Shown here piece by piece: positions 36,294 to 43,971 of a DNA stretch of 64,000 nt; positions within the stretch are counted from its first letter, which is position 1; each line of letters starts with the position of its first letter. The stretch covers positions 3,116,501 through 3,180,500 of the forward strand of contig NZ_CP089538.1 in assembly GCF_021233055.1 (NCBI RefSeq), written 5' to 3'. The position numbers were made by a program, and so were the translations under genes. The notes beneath the pieces are model-generated. The model searched no databases, was not told the origin of the DNA, and saw only the letters and a list, made by a program, of their open reading frames with translations. This stretch comes from Spirosoma oryzicola (lineage in GTDB: Bacteria > Bacteroidota > Bacteroidia > Cytophagales > Spirosomataceae).

Positions 36294-36829
36294 TCCTTCA
36301 CAATTTCAAAAAATACCCGGCTGCCATCATCAACGAGGTTAGTTTTCCTGATGATTGCTTTTTCACCGAAATGGGCCAGGCAACCTTCAATCAAACCGTG
36401 GGCAAAATCAGATAACTTACGTTCGGATTCGTAGTACATATGCAGCTGATTGTCGGATGGCTGCTCGACCGTAAAATGAGGCAATTCAGCATCCGGGTAC
36501 AATTTTTTAACCTCTACGTGGATATAATGCTGAATAGACTTAAGCAAGTCGAAAGCAGAATGCGAGTAATCAACGAAAGGACGGTAACTTCTGGTGAAGG
36601 TAACAAACATGTATCGACCGTACGACCGAAGCAACTCAGATACAGGAATTTGCGCCTTCTGGCTCAAGTTACTAACCAGCGTCACCATTTCGCTGTGATC
36701 GTACGTACCAATCGCAGTGTATGTTCCTCCCGATGGCAAGTTACTTTCTGTAAGTAATTGATCTACTACTATATAGCCATACTTATCTTCGATCATTTCT
36801 AAAAACTCTGTAAACACAATGCCCTTCAT
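36290..36829 (-). CDS. H-NOX (haem NO-binding) domain protein
   Basis: The 179-residue product is a stand-alone H-NOX domain. It aligns with the family from MKGIVFTEFLEMIEDKYG through the proximal haem ligand His104 (YIHVEVKKLYPDAELP) to the YxSxR motif Tyr133-Ser135-Arg137 (YESER), which holds the haem propionates. The ending LSDFAHGLIEGCLAHFG matches the subdomain fold. Such proteins bind nitric oxide and control an associated kinase. The kinase gene follows with a four-base overlap. Confidence 0.93.
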   Translation of the reverse strand: MKGIVFTEFLEMIEDKYGYIVVDQLLTESNLPSGGTYTAIGTYDHSEMVTLVSNLSQKAQIPVSELLRSYGRYMFVTFTRSYRPFVDYSHSAFDLLKSIQHYIHVEVKKLYPDAELPHFTVEQPSDNQLHMYYESERKLSDFAHGLIEGCLAHFGEKAIIRKTNLVDDGSRVFFEIVKE

Positions 36830-37065
36830 AGATCTATTACTTATATATATACGGTAATATTACTCATTTTTCGGTAACAATTATAGTACTTTATGATATT
36901 AATCTATAATTAATAGATACCAAACCCATTCATTTCTCCCAAAAACCGGGCAAAATCTACAGTTCATCGAAATGTAAGCCCTCATGCCAGCTGGGTAAGC
37001 CAACTTTACATCGTCAGCAAACAAAAAAAGCTGGCCCGGTCTTCACCTTTCACACTGTAATTGAC
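36830..37065. other. shared upstream region of the H-NOX operon and ECF sigma gene
   Basis: This 236-base gap is AT-rich on the H-NOX side (tatatatatacggtaat) and holds a long-range repeat, gccagct near 36986 and agctggc near 37029, on the sigma side. It must contain both divergent promoters. No clear TAnnTTTG box is recognised on either strand. Confidence 0.4.
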
Positions 37066-37641
37066 ATGAAGCTTACTCTTAACGACGAAGAAGTAATTCG
37101 TCAATTCTACACCACCCGCCCTAACGATTGCTTCGAAACGCTTTACACTCGCTACGTTAGTAAAGTTTACAACCGCTGTCTTTCGCTAACGAAAGACTCC
37201 GACAAAGCCCAGGACTTCACGCACGACATTTTTCTCAAGATGTTTGCTCATCTCGACCGCTTCGAACAGCGTTCGTCCTTTTCGACCTGGCTATATTCCA
37301 TTTCGTATAACTACTGCATGGATCAGCTTCGCATAGATAGCCGTATGGCAGTTAGTACCATCGACGAAAACCGAGATGATGACTCCGATGCGGTGGATAA
37401 TCAGTTTGTTAGCGTAAACGACTCGGAAGAACTGGAAGAGAGTCTGCTACAACTCTCGCGGGTTATGAACAAAATAACGCCCGAAGAATCCATGATTCTT
37501 CGCCTGAAATACCAGGAAGGGCTGGACATCCGGCAGATTGCCAGCCGCCTTCAATTAAACGATAGTGCCGTGAAAATGCGCCTAAAACGCTCGCGGGACA
37601 AGGTAAGACATTTGTGCGCAATGCCTGCATTCGCGCGATAA
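37066..37641 (+). CDS. ECF-family RNA polymerase sigma factor
   Basis: The 191-residue product has region 2 (DKAQDFTHDIFLKMFAHLDRF near residues 46-65, with FSTWLYSISYNYCMDQLR) and region 4 (LDIRQIASRLQLNDSAVKMRLKRSRDKV near 157-185). No anti-sigma gene is next to it, and it is divergent from the H-NOX operon. Control is therefore not evident from neighbours. A hairpin follows. Confidence 0.92.
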   Translation: MKLTLNDEEVIRQFYTTRPNDCFETLYTRYVSKVYNRCLSLTKDSDKAQDFTHDIFLKMFAHLDRFEQRSSFSTWLYSISYNYCMDQLRIDSRMAVSTIDENRDDDSDAVDNQFVSVNDSEELEESLLQLSRVMNKITPEESMILRLKYQEGLDIRQIASRLQLNDSAVKMRLKRSRDKVRHLCAMPAFAR

Positions 37642-37645
37642 AAGC

Positions 37646-37686
37646 AAATCGCAGTAGCTGACTAGTCAACCACTGCGATTTAAAAA
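37646..37686. terminator. bidirectional stem-loop between sigma and dipeptidase genes
   Basis: Arms aaatcgcagt (37646-37655) and actgcgattt (37672-37681) close on an inner palindrome tgactagtca. It has A/T-runs at both ends and sits between convergent genes. Confidence 0.85.
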
Positions 37687-37703
37687 TTCGGCCTAAAGAA
37701 CGA

Positions 37704-38774
37704 CTAGCGCCATGCCTTTCGTAAAAAACGAAGCCAGTTGCCGTGCATAACCTTGGCAACGTCGTCGTCCGTATAGCCGCGTTGCCGTAATAGATCAGGA
37801 ATTTTCTCTAAATCAGCAATCGTTTCCAGGTCGTACGGGCATTGTTCTTTTCCAAAAGCGCCGTCCAGGTCCGAGCCAATACCGATGTGGTTGGCATTAC
37901 CCGCCAGCTGACAGATATGATCAAGGTGATCGACCATAACGGCCAGATTGCAGTTCGTGCTTTCGGGCGTCGATTGACCCCGTACCCAGCCGGGCACCAT
38001 CATCCAGGCGTCCAGGGCTCCCCCGATAACGGCATCACGGGCGATCAGCTCCCGAATCTGGTCATCGCTAAACTGGCGATTGTGGTTCACCAGCGCGCGG
38101 CAGTTGTTGTGGCTGGCCCAAACGGGTCCGTTGAAGTGACTCAGTGCTTCCCAGAAGCTATCGTCGCACAGGTGCGTAGCGTCCAGGATGATGTTTAACC
38201 GCTCCATTTCGCGAAGTAACTCCTGCCCGGCGGCCCCCATGAACCCCGTGGCATCCGTTCCCTGTGCGTAACGCCCCGGACCATAATGCGCAGGACCGAT
38301 AGCCCGCAAGCCGTATTCGTAAGCCCGCTCGACATAAGCGGTTGTCACCAGCGAGTCGGCTCCTTCCAGACTAAGAATGTAGCCAACGGGTTTGTGCTCG
38401 TTGGGTGTACCATCGTTCCAGAGCGCCAGATGACGTTCCAAACCCGCCAGGTCCCGGATTTGAACCATCTCCCCCGCTTCTTCCATGGTTTTGTACCAGA
38501 TCTGCTGTGCCTGCGTCTGCGCCCAGGCTTGCTCCGGCGACTGCCAGCCAGGCAAGGGATTACCGGGAGCGACGAACCGGGCAATCTGTGTAGCAACGAC
38601 TAATCCGATGTTTCCCCGGCGCAAGTCGGGCAGCGAAACCGTAGCTTTTGCCCGGTCGGGTTTGTCGGTCATGCCTTTCTCGCGCTCCCGCAACCGAGTG
38701 ACCGGCTGCCGCAAATCGCGATTCCATTCCATCGCGTTCATGCTCAGGTCGAGATGGGCGTCAATTGTAAACAT
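37704..38774 (-). CDS. membrane-dipeptidase-type hydrolase (M19)
   Basis: The 356-residue product belongs to the zinc dipeptidase family M19, whose members cleave dipeptides, including those with a D-residue at the C-terminus. Ligand regions are IDAHLDLSM (residues 4-8), LSLEGADSL, ILDATHLCDDSFWEAL, VWASHNNCRAL and IGIGSDLDGAFGK. There is no signal peptide, so it is cytoplasmic here. It is the last gene of the minus-strand block that starts at the cytoplasmic RidA. A 180-base gap with repeat elements separates it from the upstream gene. Confidence 0.93.
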   Translation of the reverse strand: MFTIDAHLDLSMNAMEWNRDLRQPVTRLREREKGMTDKPDRAKATVSLPDLRRGNIGLVVATQIARFVAPGNPLPGWQSPEQAWAQTQAQQIWYKTMEEAGEMVQIRDLAGLERHLALWNDGTPNEHKPVGYILSLEGADSLVTTAYVERAYEYGLRAIGPAHYGPGRYAQGTDATGFMGAAGQELLREMERLNIILDATHLCDDSFWEALSHFNGPVWASHNNCRALVNHNRQFSDDQIRELIARDAVIGGALDAWMMVPGWVRGQSTPESTNCNLAVMVDHLDHICQLAGNANHIGIGSDLDGAFGKEQCPYDLETIADLEKIPDLLRQRGYTDDDVAKVMHGNWLRFLRKAWR

Positions 38775-38810
38775 GCTTGTTTCTGTAATTTATAAGTATT
38801 CGTGCTTGTA

Positions 38811-38935
38811 GTAATGCTGGTGGTGTCGGTTTTGAGAACCGCGCGGGCGGCCCCGCCGACACCACCAGCATTACGTTGAGAGTTTTACGGATCTCGGACA
38901 ATACTGTTTCGCAAAACCGACACCACCGACACCAC
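38811..38935. repeat. REP-like cluster of inverted copies
   Basis: Left arm gtaatgctggtggtgtcgg (38811-38829) and arm ccgacaccaccagcattac (38856-38874) are exact reverse complements over 19 bp. A third, inverted copy (cgcaaaaccgacaccacc, 38910-38927) matches the left arm plus ttttg with one mismatch, and a partial tandem copy follows it. The pattern is that of a repetitive extragenic palindrome. Confidence 0.7.
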
Positions 38936-38954
38936 GACAAGGCTAAAGCATCCT

Positions 38955-40070
38955 TTATACCGAAATCATCCGGTCGCGCGCAATGGCCAGCCACTCGCCG
39001 GTAATGGTTCCATTTTCGACCGTAAAGGCCCGCTCGTACAACGCTACGGTTGGACAAATGTGATTAGGCAATCCGTACAACACATCGCCGATCTGGTATG
39101 AGTGACCAACACCCGCTTCGACAACCAGATGTTCTTCACTCTGGCCGATTGCCTTCAAATGGGGAGCGTTCAGGAACGTAACGCGCTGCGCCAGTTCCCC
39201 TTCCGGGGCCACGGATTTATGCCCTAAATCCAGACACAGTTTATCAGCATCGGGTAAGGAAATAACCCGCGTTACCACGAGCGCTGCGGGTAAGAACGGC
39301 TGCTCCGGCAAGCCGGTCTGGTAACCTTTATCCCAATAAATAAACGTACCGGGACTGCATTCTACGTCAGGTCGTTTGGCGTAAATCGGGAACGTTGGAC
39401 TCCCCCCCGCTACAATGACGGGTGACTCGAAACCAAGCGCGACCAGCTTATCGCGTAGCTGCTGCACGGGCGCAAAAGCCTTATCGCAATCGGCAGTACG
39501 CGCAGCCAGATCGGGGTTGCGGAGGTGTCCGTCGTACGCGTGTAACCCGACGGGTTTGATGCCATCCAGTTTATCAAGCTGAGTGTACAGCGTCAGCACG
39601 GCATCGTCGGGAAGTATTCCCGTCCGATTCATACCCACGTTGAGATCAATGTAAACCGGTACGATCAGTCCCGCTTCGACGGCTTGTTCGGCAATTTGCC
39701 GCGCCGTTGTGAGGTTATCAACCAGGCAGGAAAACCGGGTGTCTGGATACGCCTTCATGAGCGCCAGCAGCCGGTGTATTTTAGCGACATTGGGCTGGTA
39801 AGCCAGTAGCACGTCGTGCGCACCGCATAGGGCCAGCATTTCGGCCTCGGCGATGGTCGCGCATTTAAACTTCTGAATACCCGCTTCCAGCATCAGCTGG
39901 GCCGCTTCCCGCGACTTACTGGTTTTTACGTGGGGCCGCAGCCGGGAAACATCGTCAATCGCGTCAATGAGCAGTCGAATATTTTCCCGCACGCGGTCTG
40001 GATAAATAACCAGCGCGGGTGTATCCAGTTGATCGGCATCATTGAGTTGAAACCAGGGCGTTTGCTCCAT
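38955..40070 (-). CDS. D-threonine aldolase / D-serine dehydratase-like PLP enzyme
   Basis: The 371-residue product has the alanine racemase-type barrel with PLP lysine in RPHVKTSKSREA near residue 50. Its C-terminal domain has the family metal motif (VEAGVGHSYQIGDVLYG then NHICPTVAL, His-x-Cys). This group cleaves D-threonine or dehydrates D-serine and related beta-hydroxy D-amino acids. The start overlaps the stop of the upstream RidA gene at position 40070, so the two are translationally coupled. RidA removes the reactive enamine that such dehydratases produce. Confidence 0.9.
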   Translation of the reverse strand: MEQTPWFQLNDADQLDTPALVIYPDRVRENIRLLIDAIDDVSRLRPHVKTSKSREAAQLMLEAGIQKFKCATIAEAEMLALCGAHDVLLAYQPNVAKIHRLLALMKAYPDTRFSCLVDNLTTARQIAEQAVEAGLIVPVYIDLNVGMNRTGILPDDAVLTLYTQLDKLDGIKPVGLHAYDGHLRNPDLAARTADCDKAFAPVQQLRDKLVALGFESPVIVAGGSPTFPIYAKRPDVECSPGTFIYWDKGYQTGLPEQPFLPAALVVTRVISLPDADKLCLDLGHKSVAPEGELAQRVTFLNAPHLKAIGQSEEHLVVEAGVGHSYQIGDVLYGLPNHICPTVALYERAFTVENGTITGEWLAIARDRMISV

Positions 40071-40549
40071 TAATCGGCCAGTTCAAACAAGGCTTCTACT
40101 TCAACGGGAATATTGTCGGGCAACGAGCCCATACCCACCGCTGAGCGAACCCCGATCCCATTATCGGTTCCCCATACGTCGGCAAACAATTCGCTGCAAC
40201 CGTTAATGATGTACGGATGACGCTCGAATTCAGGCACGCAGTTCACCATGCCCAACACTTTGATCACGCGCTTAACCCGGTCGAGGCTTCCCAGGTGCGT
40301 TTTGATCGTTGACAGGATCGTCAGGCCAACCTGCCGGGCGGCTAACTTACCTGCTTCCATGTCCATATCGGCACCGATCCGACCGATGATCAGACTTTTG
40401 TCATCGCGTACCGGACCATGTCCTGATACGTACAAATATTTTCCGTCGATAAGATACGGTTTATAAACACCCAGCGGTTGAGGAGCGGGTGGCAACGAAA
40501 GGCCCGTTTGTGCAAAAGCAATTTCGGGTGTTAATACATCAGCTTGCAT
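40070..40549 (-). CDS. RidA/YjgF-family protein, cytoplasmic
   Basis: The 159-residue product has the YjgF fold with VSGHGPVRDDKSLI, AARQVGLTILSTIKTHLG, RVIKVLGMVNCV and the active Arg135 in GVRSAVGMGSLPDNIPVEVEA. RidA proteins hydrolyse 2-aminoacrylate and other enamines or imines to keto acids. It lacks a signal peptide and overlaps by one base with the following PLP enzyme gene, with which it forms a functional pair. It belongs to the longer YjgF-like branch. Confidence 0.92.
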   Translation of the reverse strand: MQADVLTPEIAFAQTGLSLPPAPQPLGVYKPYLIDGKYLYVSGHGPVRDDKSLIIGRIGADMDMEAGKLAARQVGLTILSTIKTHLGSLDRVKRVIKVLGMVNCVPEFERHPYIINGCSELFADVWGTDNGIGVRSAVGMGSLPDNIPVEVEALFELAD

Positions 40550-40796
40550 AATAACTTGATTTTAAGCAAAACAATTGAGTAATGAGGCTTTTACCAGAAC
40601 AGTCATAGCCGTCTAATCGCTACGGTATTGGTCTTGTAACGCTCAAACTTAACGGAAAATAGTTGTTTAATGGTCAGCGGACCAATCATCAATTAGTGAA
40701 CGTTTGCGACCATTAGCCCTATTTTATTACGTGTTTTTTCCCCGATATACGCCGATCAAAAGCCGATTTTCCGCTTAAGATCGATGACGCCCAGGG
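40550..40796. other. gap that may start the cytoplasmic RidA/PLP/dipeptidase unit
   Basis: These 247 bases lie between the exported amidohydrolase gene and the cytoplasmic RidA gene on the minus strand. It contains no convincing open frame. Its length suggests an internal promoter for the RidA/PLP/dipeptidase unit, but I see no exact TAnnTTTG box. Confidence 0.4.
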
Positions 40797-42074
40797 CTAC
40801 GAACGGGGCGTCTGCGTTACGACGACCGGGATGGCAATGCCGTTCAGATCGTAGACAATCTTACCCTTGCGGATGGTCATTTCGCATTCGAGTTTTTGCT
40901 TGCCGACGATTTTATGGCCGGTGTAGTCGAAGAAACCAAAGTAGCCCGTATCACGCACCTCAAACTCTCCTCCCCGAACGTTCAGAATCGCAATGTCCGC
41001 AACGGCACCTACGGATAAATGACCGAGTTCGGGTCGCCGGATCGCCTGCGCTGGATTCCAGGTACTGGCTTTGATGACACTCGGTACATCCATCCCCATC
41101 GCCATAAATTTCGACATGACATTGAGCATATCTTTCATCGCATTGTTCATGCTTCCCGTGTGAATATCGGTACTGATGGTGTTGGGGTAAAAGCCACTTT
41201 TCAGGGCCGGAATCGCCTGCGAAAAAGCGAAGCTGATACCGCCGTATCCAACGTCGAACAAAACGCCTTTTTTCTGCGCTTCCCAGACAAACGGTTTTAC
41301 TTTACCGGTTGCCACATCGAGAATCGGCTCACGCGTTTTTAGCTGCCCAAAACAATGGGTATAGATGTCGCCCGGACGCAGGTATTTGGTAAACAATTCT
41401 TCTAGTGACAGCATTGGCGTACTCCCACCAAAATCGATCATAACCGGCAGGTTGGCCAACTTCCCCGCTTCGGCAGCCCGCTCGGTGGGCGTCCAGTTGT
41501 AGCCGCTGTAGTGCGCCAGTTTAACCCCAACGACCAGATCGGGATACTGTTTTGCCATGTCAGCGGTCAGACGGGCATCCATATCATCCAGATTCTGTTC
41601 GACCTTACCGCCCCGCATACCGCTTCCGACGATATTGAGCAAAGCCAGCACCCGCGTCTGCGAGCGATCAATCGTCTGGCTCTTGAACGTCGGGAAGTCG
41701 CGCCAGCCCGAGCAGCCCGCATCGACAATGGTCGTTACGCCGTTACGAAACGTAAAGCCGTCGGGCGGCAAGGCATTTGGGCCGTTGCTATACGCCTGAT
41801 CGGGGTTCGTTCCGAAAAAAACGTGGGTGTGAATGTCGATCAGACCCGGCGTGACGTACAATCCTTTGGCATCGACAACCTGCGCAACGCCCTGCGTATC
41901 GATGTTTTTTTCGACCTTACTGATTTTACCGTCCCGGATGGCAACGTCCATGATGCCATCAATCTTGTTTTTAGGGTCGATAACGTGTCCGCCTTTGATG
42001 ACAATACTATACGGCTGGGCGCAAGCCAGTTTACCGGCGAAGAGAATAAACAGCCAAAGAACGACCTGTTTCAC
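40797..42074 (-). CDS. amidohydrolase/deacetylase-family metallohydrolase (COG3964-like), exported
   Basis: The 425-residue product has a Sec signal (MKQVVLWLFILFAGKLACA) and the amidohydrolase fold: DAKGLYVTPGLIDIHTHVFFG (HxH ligands near residue 80), VGVKLAHYSGYNW (Lys region), GDIYTHCFGQLK (His), and ISTDIHTGSMNNA (Asp). Members related to Enterococcus EF0837 and Agrobacterium Atu3266 deacetylate small N-acetyl or O-acetyl compounds and are commonly next to SelA-like PLP enzymes, as here. The substrate is unknown. Export points to periplasmic action. Confidence 0.88.
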   Translation of the reverse strand: MKQVVLWLFILFAGKLACAQPYSIVIKGGHVIDPKNKIDGIMDVAIRDGKISKVEKNIDTQGVAQVVDAKGLYVTPGLIDIHTHVFFGTNPDQAYSNGPNALPPDGFTFRNGVTTIVDAGCSGWRDFPTFKSQTIDRSQTRVLALLNIVGSGMRGGKVEQNLDDMDARLTADMAKQYPDLVVGVKLAHYSGYNWTPTERAAEAGKLANLPVMIDFGGSTPMLSLEELFTKYLRPGDIYTHCFGQLKTREPILDVATGKVKPFVWEAQKKGVLFDVGYGGISFAFSQAIPALKSGFYPNTISTDIHTGSMNNAMKDMLNVMSKFMAMGMDVPSVIKASTWNPAQAIRRPELGHLSVGAVADIAILNVRGGEFEVRDTGYFGFFDYTGHKIVGKQKLECEMTIRKGKIVYDLNGIAIPVVVTQTPRS

Positions 42075-42147
42075 AATCGGATCTCTCTAGAATAAACAAA
42101 TGATTTCCCGGCGAGGCTGCTTTTGGTCTACCCCGCCAGAGACCTAC

Positions 42148-43371
42148 CTAAACAGCAGCTTTTGACAGTTCTTCCTTGATCCGACGCGCCACAATCTTTT
42201 CCTGACCGGGTTTCAGCATCCAAACCGTTACGCCAATATGGCTGGGTCCGCTGCCGCCTACTTCAATCGACGGGTCGCCTTTCCGGAGTGATTCCTGTAG
42301 ATCTTTTCCGGTCAGATGAAGTTTGCCGGGGTCCCACGAGATACGGAGCGTAGGCGTATGATTGCCCAACGGCGGAACGTGTACGTCCGTCTTAACTCCG
42401 CTGACGGTTTTCACCGTATTTTCGATGTGGGCTGTGTTGTCTTCCCACATTTTCCAGACTTTACCGTGGTCCTCGTTGATGAATCGTTCCAGCGCCACGT
42501 ACATGCCCAGAATTTCTTCTTTGTTTACCTTCATACCCCGACCGATGTTGAAACCGCGCGGAGGCATGTGCAGACGAGCCGCCGAAATAATGTCTTTTTT
42601 ACCCATCAGCAGACCGGCGCTCTGGGGACCCCGCATGGCTTTACCACCCGACACAACCACAAAACTGAACCCCATGTCGTTGAACCGCCATAAGTTCTCA
42701 ACCGGCGGCACATCGGCGGCAATGTCAATAGACGTTGGGATGTTGTGCTTCTTGCCCAGCGCTACCCATTCTTCGTGCATGATCTTGCCCTTGTCGGCTT
42801 CGATGTGCAGAAAGTGCATGAGCGCGGTCTTTTCGTTGATGGCTTTTTCGACATCCTCAGCGGTCTCTACCTGAATGATTTTACAGCCCGTATTGGTCAG
42901 GGCATGGTTGTACACGATGTCGTGGGCCTTCTGACAGATTACCTCCGTTTTCATGTCTGTTCCTGCCAGGTGAGGCAGTTGCTCCACTTTCTTCAGATCC
43001 ATGCCGGTCAGAATACCCGCCAGCCCGAGCGTCATACCGGAAAAAGCGCCCGAGGTAACCACAGCCGCTTCCGAATGAACCATCTGCGCAATCTTAGCCC
43101 CTACTTTGTCCTGAATTTCGTCGAGCAGACAAAACTCCTTGGCACCGCTCTGAATAGCTTCCAGCACTTCGTCATGCATAAGCGAGCCGGTCATGTAGGT
43201 CAGCGTACCAGCCGCATTGATGAAGGTGCGTACGCCCAACTCCTTGAACAAATCACGTTTAGGGGCGGCTGTTGGAGTGGCCGTGACGGCTATCGGAAGA
43301 CCACCGCCAACCAATCCACCAACGAGCGTTCCGCTCGATAACCGCTTGATGAGTTTTCGTCTGCTTAACAT
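42148..43371 (-). CDS. SelA-like PLP-dependent enzyme, Tat-exported
   Basis: The 407-residue product starts with a twin-arginine signal (LSRRKLIKRLSSGTLVGGL) and lacks a lipobox. The fold is the fold-type I PLP enzyme related to SelA and to D-glucosaminate-6-phosphate ammonia-lyase DgaE: INAAGTLTYMTGS, TSGAFSGMTLGLAGIL, SIDIAADVPPV and the PLP lysine Lys244 in VVSGGKAMRGPQSAG. The Tat route suits a protein that folds with its cofactor before export. It follows a Tat-exported RidA by 31 bp. The neighbours suggest an ammonia-lyase acting on an amino acid or amino-sugar acid. Confidence 0.9.
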   Translation of the reverse strand: MLSRRKLIKRLSSGTLVGGLVGGGLPIAVTATPTAAPKRDLFKELGVRTFINAAGTLTYMTGSLMHDEVLEAIQSGAKEFCLLDEIQDKVGAKIAQMVHSEAAVVTSGAFSGMTLGLAGILTGMDLKKVEQLPHLAGTDMKTEVICQKAHDIVYNHALTNTGCKIIQVETAEDVEKAINEKTALMHFLHIEADKGKIMHEEWVALGKKHNIPTSIDIAADVPPVENLWRFNDMGFSFVVVSGGKAMRGPQSAGLLMGKKDIISAARLHMPPRGFNIGRGMKVNKEEILGMYVALERFINEDHGKVWKMWEDNTAHIENTVKTVSGVKTDVHVPPLGNHTPTLRISWDPGKLHLTGKDLQESLRKGDPSIEVGGSGPSHIGVTVWMLKPGQEKIVARRIKEELSKAAV

Positions 43372-43402
43372 GTGAGTAAGGTTAAAAAAGAAAGAAGGTT
43401 AG

Positions 43403-43891
43403 TTAGATATAGGCAATGCAATCCATTTCGACCAGCGAGCTACCCGGTACACCCCCGTAAACGGCAACGGTCGTGCGCACCGGCGGCTTGTTGCCAAACC
43501 GGCCTTTGTAAACTTCGTTCATGCCCTTGTAATCGTTCAGATCATGCAGGAACACGCTTACTTTCAGGACTTTCTCCATCGATGAACCGGCTTTGATCAA
43601 CTCTTTCTCGAGTTCTTTCAGCACCTCTTCCGTGTGGACCTTGATGTCTCCTTCTTTGTGGTAGCCTTTTCCGGCGACGAAAACGAGATTGCCCAGCTTG
43701 GTCGAACCCGAAAACAAGGGTACGTCGTCCTGCGTCACGACATTGAAGGCTTCTTTCTGCGGAGCGGCTTCGGTTTTCACCAGTTCTATTGATTCATTGG
43801 CGGCAACCGCGTTGGTCGCTGCGCTTAGTCCGGCGACACCGGCAATGGACGAGAAAAGACGTTTTAAAATGGATCGACGTTGTGCTTTCAT
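43403..43891 (-). CDS. RidA-family protein with Tat-type signal
   Basis: The 162-residue product has an N-terminal QRRSILKRL twin-arginine pattern followed by a hydrophobic stretch (FSSIAGVAGLSAA) and Ala-x-Ala-type end, so it is likely exported. The RidA domain covers about residues 50-162, with LVFVAGKGYHKEG, EKVLKVSVFLHDLNDYKGMNEVY and active Arg139 in PPVRTTVAVYGG. It immediately precedes the exported SelA-like PLP enzyme in the operon. Export of a RidA is unusual, since the family normally works in the cytoplasm or mitochondria. Confidence 0.9.
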   Translation of the reverse strand: MKAQRRSILKRLFSSIAGVAGLSAATNAVAANESIELVKTEAAPQKEAFNVVTQDDVPLFSGSTKLGNLVFVAGKGYHKEGDIKVHTEEVLKELEKELIKAGSSMEKVLKVSVFLHDLNDYKGMNEVYKGRFGNKPPVRTTVAVYGGVPGSSLVEMDCIAYI

Positions 43892-43971
43892 GAGAGAATT
43901 AACTGATTGAGGTTATCGTTTTCTGTGGTTTTGCGCGTTTTTGGCTTACTCCTACGTTCCGGTTTTACGCT

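Noticed and set aside
38811..38935. Repeats at 38811-38935 considered as a CRISPR array
   Set aside because: The copies are inverted, not direct and evenly spaced, and no cas gene is nearby.
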